Shown here piece by piece: positions 6,180 through 8,214 of a stretch of DNA of 8,214 bases (the stretch's first letter is position 1; the number at the start of each line of letters is the position of its first letter). Source of the DNA: Thermoplasmata archaeon (GTDB taxonomy: Archaea; Thermoplasmatota; Thermoplasmata; RBG-16-68-12); NCBI GenBank assembly GCA_021788795.1, contig JAJYKG010000091.1, positions 1 through 8,214 of the forward strand, given 5' to 3'. The translations under genes were made by a program, and so were the position numbers. Under the pieces are notes generated by a model. That model worked only from the letters and a program-made list of their open reading frames with translations, ran no database searches and had not been told where the DNA came from.

Positions 6180-6185
6180 CCGATT
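6170..6185. promoter_or_regulatory. Operator-like site A of the divergent promoter
   Basis: TATTGGGCATCCGATT, an imperfect dyad, is one of three related 16-bp elements. It covers the predicted - strand transcription start (about 6180) and contains the PadR ATG (6179-6177) at its centre. Its centre (6177.5) is 29 nt from the TATA centre (6206.5). Binding by PadR would block its own leaderless gene. Binding is inferred. Confidence 0.6.
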
Positions 6186-6200
6186 ATTGGACACACGATA
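6185..6200. promoter_or_regulatory. Operator-like site B of the divergent promoter
   Basis: TATTGGACACACGATA follows site A directly, sharing one base (15-nt period), and shows the same TATTGG and CGAT ends with a more degenerate middle. It lies between the TATA box and the predicted - strand start. It is the weakest dyad of the three. Confidence 0.5.
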
Positions 6201-6201
6201 T

Positions 6202-6210
6202 TATTTTATA
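6202..6210. promoter_or_regulatory. Shared TATA core of the divergent padR/arsM promoter
   Basis: The + strand reads TATTTTATA and the - strand TATAAAAT (6210-6203), the best archaeal TATA-box match in the window, in an A/T-rich island at 6198-6210. On - it predicts a start at about 6180, matching the PadR ATG at 6179. On + it predicts a start at about 6232, 29 nt before the small ORF at 6261. Because the core is close to symmetric it could serve both directions; no second A/T-rich box exists in the gap. Confidence 0.75.
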
Positions 6211-6227
6211 GCGGCGGTGCCATGCAC

Positions 6228-6243
6228 TATTGGGCGTCCAATA
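6228..6243. promoter_or_regulatory. Operator-like site C of the divergent promoter
   Basis: TATTGGGCGTCCAATA is the best dyad of the three: perfect 6-bp arms (TATTGG/CCAATA) around GCGT. Its centre (6235.5) is 29 nt from the TATA centre, the mirror image of site A, and it covers the predicted + strand transcription start (about 6232). Occupancy would block the arsM transcript. Confidence 0.65.
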
Positions 6244-6260
6244 CGCCCGGGGGAACGACC

Positions 6261-6386
6261 ATGTTCGGTGCGGTCGAGGCGTACGCGAGGGCGAGGGTGC
6301 GGGAGTGGCAGTACGAGGCGAACTGCCGAGGCGAAGTGCGCCAGTGGTGCCGCCTCGAGCGCAGCGCGGAGATGCGGCATGGATGA
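6261..6386 (+). CDS. Small 41-residue ORF coupled to arsM
   Basis: The first ORF of the + transcript, 41 residues, rich in Arg and Glu (11 and 7 residues) with two cysteines (Cys22 and Cys30), probably one or two amphipathic helices (AYARARVREWQYEA and EVRQWCRLERSAEM). No family is recognised. Support for translation: nearly all codons end in G or C as in neighbouring genes, a G-rich stretch (GGGGGA, 6249-6254) lies 6 nt before the ATG, and the stop overlaps the methyltransferase start (ATGGATGA, 6379-6386), a standard coupling arrangement. An in-frame ATG at 6222 would add 13 residues but lies upstream of the predicted transcription start. It could be a small accessory protein with a thiol pair, or a leader ORF that sets translation of arsM. 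It could also be chance, since GC-rich DNA gives many open frames. Confidence 0.5.
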   Translation: MFGAVEAYARARVREWQYEANCRGEVRQWCRLERSAEMRHG

Positions 6387-7098
6387 GCTCGAGGTCCGTC
6401 GGAGCGTGCGGGACCGGTACGGCCGGCCGGGGAGTGGATGCGGCGGGTCCTCGGATTCCTCCTGCTGCGGTCACGAGCCCGCGTCGGCCGATTCCGCGGG
6501 GCGGGCGGATGCGGCGGACATCCTGCGCCTCGGCGTCGGCGAGCCCCTGGAACGTCTCGCGCCGCGAGAGGGCGAGACGGTCCTGGATCTGGGCAGCGGG
6601 CCCGGTCGGGATGTGCTCGTCGCCGCGGAGCGCGTCGGGCCGCGGGGCCGCGCGATCGGGGTCGATGCGACGCCGGAGATGGTCTTCCGCGCCCGCGAGG
6701 CGGCGCGGTCGCTGGGACGGACGAGCGCCGAGTTCCGCCTCGGGGAGATTGAGCACCTGCCCGTGGCGTCGGGGAGCGTGGACGGTGTCACCTCCGACTG
6801 CGTTGTCAACCTCTCCCCGGATAAGGCGCAGGTCTTCCGCGAGGCTTTCCGCGTCCTTCGGCCCGGCGGCCGGTTCGTCCTCTCCGACGTCGTCGCGGAC
6901 CCGGGACGGACCGGGGAGCTGCGGCACGACGCGGAGGGCTGGGCGGCGTGCGAGGCCGGCGCGGTAACGCTGGCCGAGTACGAGGCCCTCCTGCGGGGCG
7001 CGGGGTTCGTCGACGTCCATAGCGAGGTCCTGGGGACGTCCCGGGAAGGACTCCTGTCCCGCGCCCTCGTCACCGCGGCGAAACCGGTCCCTCCCTGA
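6379..7098 (+). CDS. arsM: Arsenite methyltransferase-like SAM enzyme
   Basis: A 239-residue class I SAM-dependent methyltransferase closely matching ArsM, which methylates As(III) with SAM and thiols, forming methylated species that are volatile or more easily exported. Evidence: the N-terminal VRDRYGRP segment and Cys cluster (Cys21, Cys29-Cys30: GCGGSSDSSCCGH); SAM motif I VLDLGSGPGRDVLVAA (68-83); GVDATPEMVFRAREAA (94-109); GEIEHLPV (122-129); DCVVNLSPDKAQVFREAFRV (140-159) with Cys141; RPGGRFVLSDVV (161-172); and WAACEAGA (188-195) with Cys191. Cys141 and Cys191 match the two core arsenic-binding cysteines of ArsM/AS3MT. At the family's (Y/L)GCG position this protein has LGVGEP (51-56), with Val in place of Cys. 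The ATG at 6379 is preceded by GGAG with a 7-nt spacer and overlaps the upstream small ORF. Its control is probably through the divergent PadR repressor. It is slightly shorter than typical prokaryotic ArsM. Confidence 0.88.
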   Translation: MDELEVRRSVRDRYGRPGSGCGGSSDSSCCGHEPASADSAGRADAADILRLGVGEPLERLAPREGETVLDLGSGPGRDVLVAAERVGPRGRAIGVDATPEMVFRAREAARSLGRTSAEFRLGEIEHLPVASGSVDGVTSDCVVNLSPDKAQVFREAFRVLRPGGRFVLSDVVADPGRTGELRHDAEGWAACEAGAVTLAEYEALLRGAGFVDVHSEVLGTSREGLLSRALVTAAKPVPP

Positions 7099-7109
7099 GG
7101 CGTCCGAGC

Positions 7110-7129
7110 ACCGGTCCCGGGAAAACCGG
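7110..7129 (+). terminator. Hairpin after arsM, possible transcription end
   Basis: CCGGT (7111-7115) can pair with ACCGG (7125-7129) around a 9-nt loop, starting 12 nt after the arsM stop. The element ACCGGTCCC also occurs at 7083-7091 and again at 7110-7118 as a direct repeat. There is no T-run after the stem, which archaeal terminators usually have, so the call is weak; the repeat may simply reflect GC-rich composition. Confidence 0.2.
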
Positions 7130-7136
7130 CAACACC

Positions 7137-7145
7137 CTCAAATAG
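7137..7145 (+). promoter_or_regulatory. TATA-like box of the LolD-type ABC/FtsX operon
   Basis: CTCAAATAG is the A/T-rich point of the 89-nt gap after arsM and resembles TTCAAATGG before the other ABC gene. A start about 26 nt downstream (about 7167) would give a leader of about 20 nt that includes the GGAGGT ribosome site. The TAG at its end is also the in-frame stop that limits any upstream extension of the ATPase. Confidence 0.4.
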
Positions 7146-7175
7146 CACCCCACCGTCGGGAGGGTTCGCCCACCT

Positions 7176-7181
7176 GGAGGT
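7176..7181 (+). promoter_or_regulatory. Strong Shine-Dalgarno site before an ACG codon
   Basis: GGAGGT is followed by a 6-nt spacer (ACTCTC) and ACG at 7188. It is the best ribosome-site match in the window and points to translation beginning at 7188, although that codon is not ATG, GTG or TTG. Confidence 0.65.
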
Positions 7182-7187
7182 ACTCTC

Positions 7188-7934
7188 ACGGCCGCGGAGG
7201 CGCAGCCCGACAACGGGACCAACGGCTCGGTCCCCGGGGACGACCGCATCGTCGTCGCCCGCAAGCTCACGAAGACCTACGACACCGGCGAGGTCGAAGT
7301 CCGCGCCCTGCGCGGCGTCGACCTGGATGTCCGGCGGGGCGAGATGGTCGCGGTCATGGGGCCGTCCGGCTGCGGCAAGACCACCCTCCTCAACTGCCTC
7401 TCGAGCATCGACGAGTTCTCCGGCGGCGAGGTGTGGATCTCGGGCCAGCGCATCTCGAAGATGAACGACAACCAGAAGACGGACTTCCGCGCGCTCAAGA
7501 TGGGTTTCATCTTCCAGAACTACAACCTGCTTCCCGTGCTGAGGTGCGTCGAGAACGTGGAGCTGCCCCTCCTCGTCCGCGGCGAGAACCCGAAGGTCGC
7601 GCGCCAGAGGGCTCTGGACGTGCTCGAGGCCGTCGGCCTGCACGACGAGGCGATGAAGAAGCCCGCGGAGCTCAGCGGTGGCCAGCAGCAGCGCGTCTCC
7701 ATCGCCCGGGCCCTCGTCAACGACCCGGACATCGTCTTCGGGGACGAGCCCACGGGGAACCTGGACTCCGAGACGACCCGCGAGGTCATCGACTTGATGA
7801 AGCGGTTGCACAAGGAGAAGCACCTCACGTTCATCATCGTGACCCACGACTCGACCGTCGGCAACTCGACGGAACGCGTCCTCGTGATGCGCAACGGCCA
7901 GATCCTGAAGTCCTTCAAGCCCGCAGGCATGTGA
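7188..7934 (+). CDS. LolD/MacB-type ABC ATPase (apparent ACG start)
   Basis: A 248-residue ATPase subunit of a MacB/LolCDE-type ABC system, which pairs with FtsX-fold permeases. Motifs: A-loop Tyr31, Walker A GPSGCGKT (58-65), Q-loop Gln110 (IFQNYNLLP), signature LSGGQ (162-166), Walker B DIVFGDEP followed by TGNLD (181-193), and H-loop His220 (VTHD). PTGNLD and the FQNYNLLP segment are hallmarks of this subfamily. The frame is bounded upstream by TAG 7143-7145, and between there and ATG 7344 no ATG, GTG or TTG occurs in frame. Starting at 7344 would remove the first strands and the A-loop (IVVARKLTKTYDTGEVEVRALRG is split by this limit), leaving a non-functional domain. The GGAGGT site at 7176 places initiation at ACG 7188. 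This is either a rare non-AUG start or an ATG-to-ACG change or read error. It ends 4 nt before the FtsX-like gene, so the two form an operon. Confidence 0.88.
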   Translation, partial: TAAEAQPDNGTNGSVPGDDRIVVARKLTKTYDTGEVEVRALRGVDLDVRRGEMVAVMGPSGCGKTTLLNCLSSIDEFSGGEVWISGQRISKMNDNQKTDFRALKMGFIFQNYNLLPVLRCVENVELPLLVRGENPKVARQRALDVLEAVGLHDEAMKKPAELSGGQQQRVSIARALVNDPDIVFGDEPTGNLDSETTREVIDLMKRLHKEKHLTFIIVTHDSTVGNSTERVLVMRNGQILKSFKPAGM

Positions 7935-7938
7935 GACC

Positions 7939-8214
7939 GTGGCCGTCGACCAGGGCGTCGCGCTGATGGGCCTCGTGGTCCTCGTGGTCCTCGTCCTCCT
8001 CGTCTGGACGGGCCGCAAGCGCTTCCCGCTCCGGATCGGCATGGGCAACTTCTTCCGGCGGAAGACGCAGGTCGCGATCGTCGTCGCGGGTCTGCTCATC
8101 GGCACCGCGATCATCAGCTCGTCCTACGTCATCCAGTCGACCTTCAACTTCACGATCAAGAGCACGGTGTTCCACCAGCTCGACTACATCGACGAGACGA
8201 TCACGGCGCCCAAC
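7939..8214 (+). CDS. FtsX-like ABC permease, N-terminal part (partial)
   Basis: The first 92 residues of a permease cut by the window edge. GTG at 7939 lies 4 nt after the ATPase stop. Residues 7-23 (VALMGLVVLVVLVLLVW) form one hydrophobic helix. A basic segment with MGNFFRRKTQ (35-44) follows, then a second helix (VAIVVAGLLIGTAIISSSYVI, 45-65, continuous) and the start of an extracellular or periplasmic-side domain (STFNFTIKSTVFHQLDYIDE). The '(R/G)N..RRK......GL.IGTAI..S' pattern before and in the second helix is the usual N-terminus of FtsX/MacB permeases. The additional helix before it is less usual. Together with the ATPase it would act in mechanotransmission, lipoprotein or peptide export; the substrate is unknown. 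A downstream ATG at 7966 in frame would shorten the first helix and has less good spacing. Confidence 0.8.
   Translation, partial: MAVDQGVALMGLVVLVVLVLLVWTGRKRFPLRIGMGNFFRRKTQVAIVVAGLLIGTAIISSSYVIQSTFNFTIKSTVFHQLDYIDETITAPN

Noticed and set aside
6192..6194. GTG as the PadR start
   Set aside because: It lies only about 12 nt from the centre of the TATA box on this strand, upstream of the expected transcription start; ATG 6179 fits a leaderless start.
7344..7346. ATG 7344 as start of the LolD-type ATPase
   Set aside because: It would remove the A-loop and first strands, leaving a start just before Walker A, and has no Shine-Dalgarno site.
7970..8003. Tandem repeat of a CTCGTGGTC-type unit
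   Set aside because: It encodes the Val/Leu-rich membrane helix of the FtsX-like protein, and codon bias alone explains it.
6471..8114. Long antisense frame of 547 codons over arsM and the second ABC operon
   Set aside because: It runs across three opposite-strand genes and the promoter gap, with composition typical of a shadow.
1..8214. CRISPR arrays, tRNA or rRNA genes, insertion sequences, attachment sites
   Set aside because: I saw no regularly spaced repeats, tRNA-like cloverleaf, transposase motifs or terminal inverted repeats; nearly all sequence is protein coding and the longest gap is about 136 nt.

Overview
The window is a GC-rich (roughly 70 percent), gene-dense stretch that most likely comes from an archaeon, with the Thermoplasmatota as the best guess. 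This rests on promoter style: genes start a short distance downstream of A/T-rich boxes rather than bacterial -35/-10 pairs. The clearest case is a TATAAAAT box about 26 nt from the expected start of a leaderless gene. A PadR regulator with a double-Cys motif and archaeal-looking ABC/FtsX genes fit this, but no rRNA, tRNA or informational gene is present to fix the taxonomy.

Layout, left to right. (1) The C-terminal end of a membrane protein, a small two-helix SHOCT-domain membrane protein and a TPR-like helical-repeat protein, all on +. (2) On -, a translationally coupled pair: a PIG-L type N-deacetylase followed by a left-handed beta-helix (hexapeptide) acyltransferase that starts inside the end of the deacetylase gene. 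(3) On +, a small 13-cysteine protein made of two tandem copies of a TRASH-like zinc-binding unit, then an ABC ATPase and its 12-13-helix permease. The last two certainly form an operon; the Cys protein lies 60 nt upstream. (4) Convergent to the permease, with no intergenic base, a PadR-family regulator on -, read away from a divergent promoter whose other arm drives a 41-codon small ORF coupled to an ArsM-like arsenite methyltransferase. (5) On +, a LolD/MacB-type ABC ATPase with no canonical start codon, followed 4 nt later by the start of an FtsX-like permease that runs off the window.

The most interesting part is the 6160-6260 control region. It has one A/T-rich core that can serve as TATA box for both directions, and three copies of a 16-bp partly palindromic element, TATTGG(G/A)C..(C/A)C(G/A)AT. 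The outer two copies are centred 29 nt to either side of the TATA centre, so each would lie over a predicted transcription start. With the CC-x4-CC motif in the PadR protein and the arsenite methyltransferase on the other arm, this reads as a compact, self-regulated arsenic (or other thiophilic-metal) response unit. Metal specificity and operator binding are inferences. Other points worth following are the apparent ACG start codon at 7188, the exact internal duplication in the Cys-rich protein, the deacetylase/acyltransferase coupling, and the small ORF ahead of arsM.
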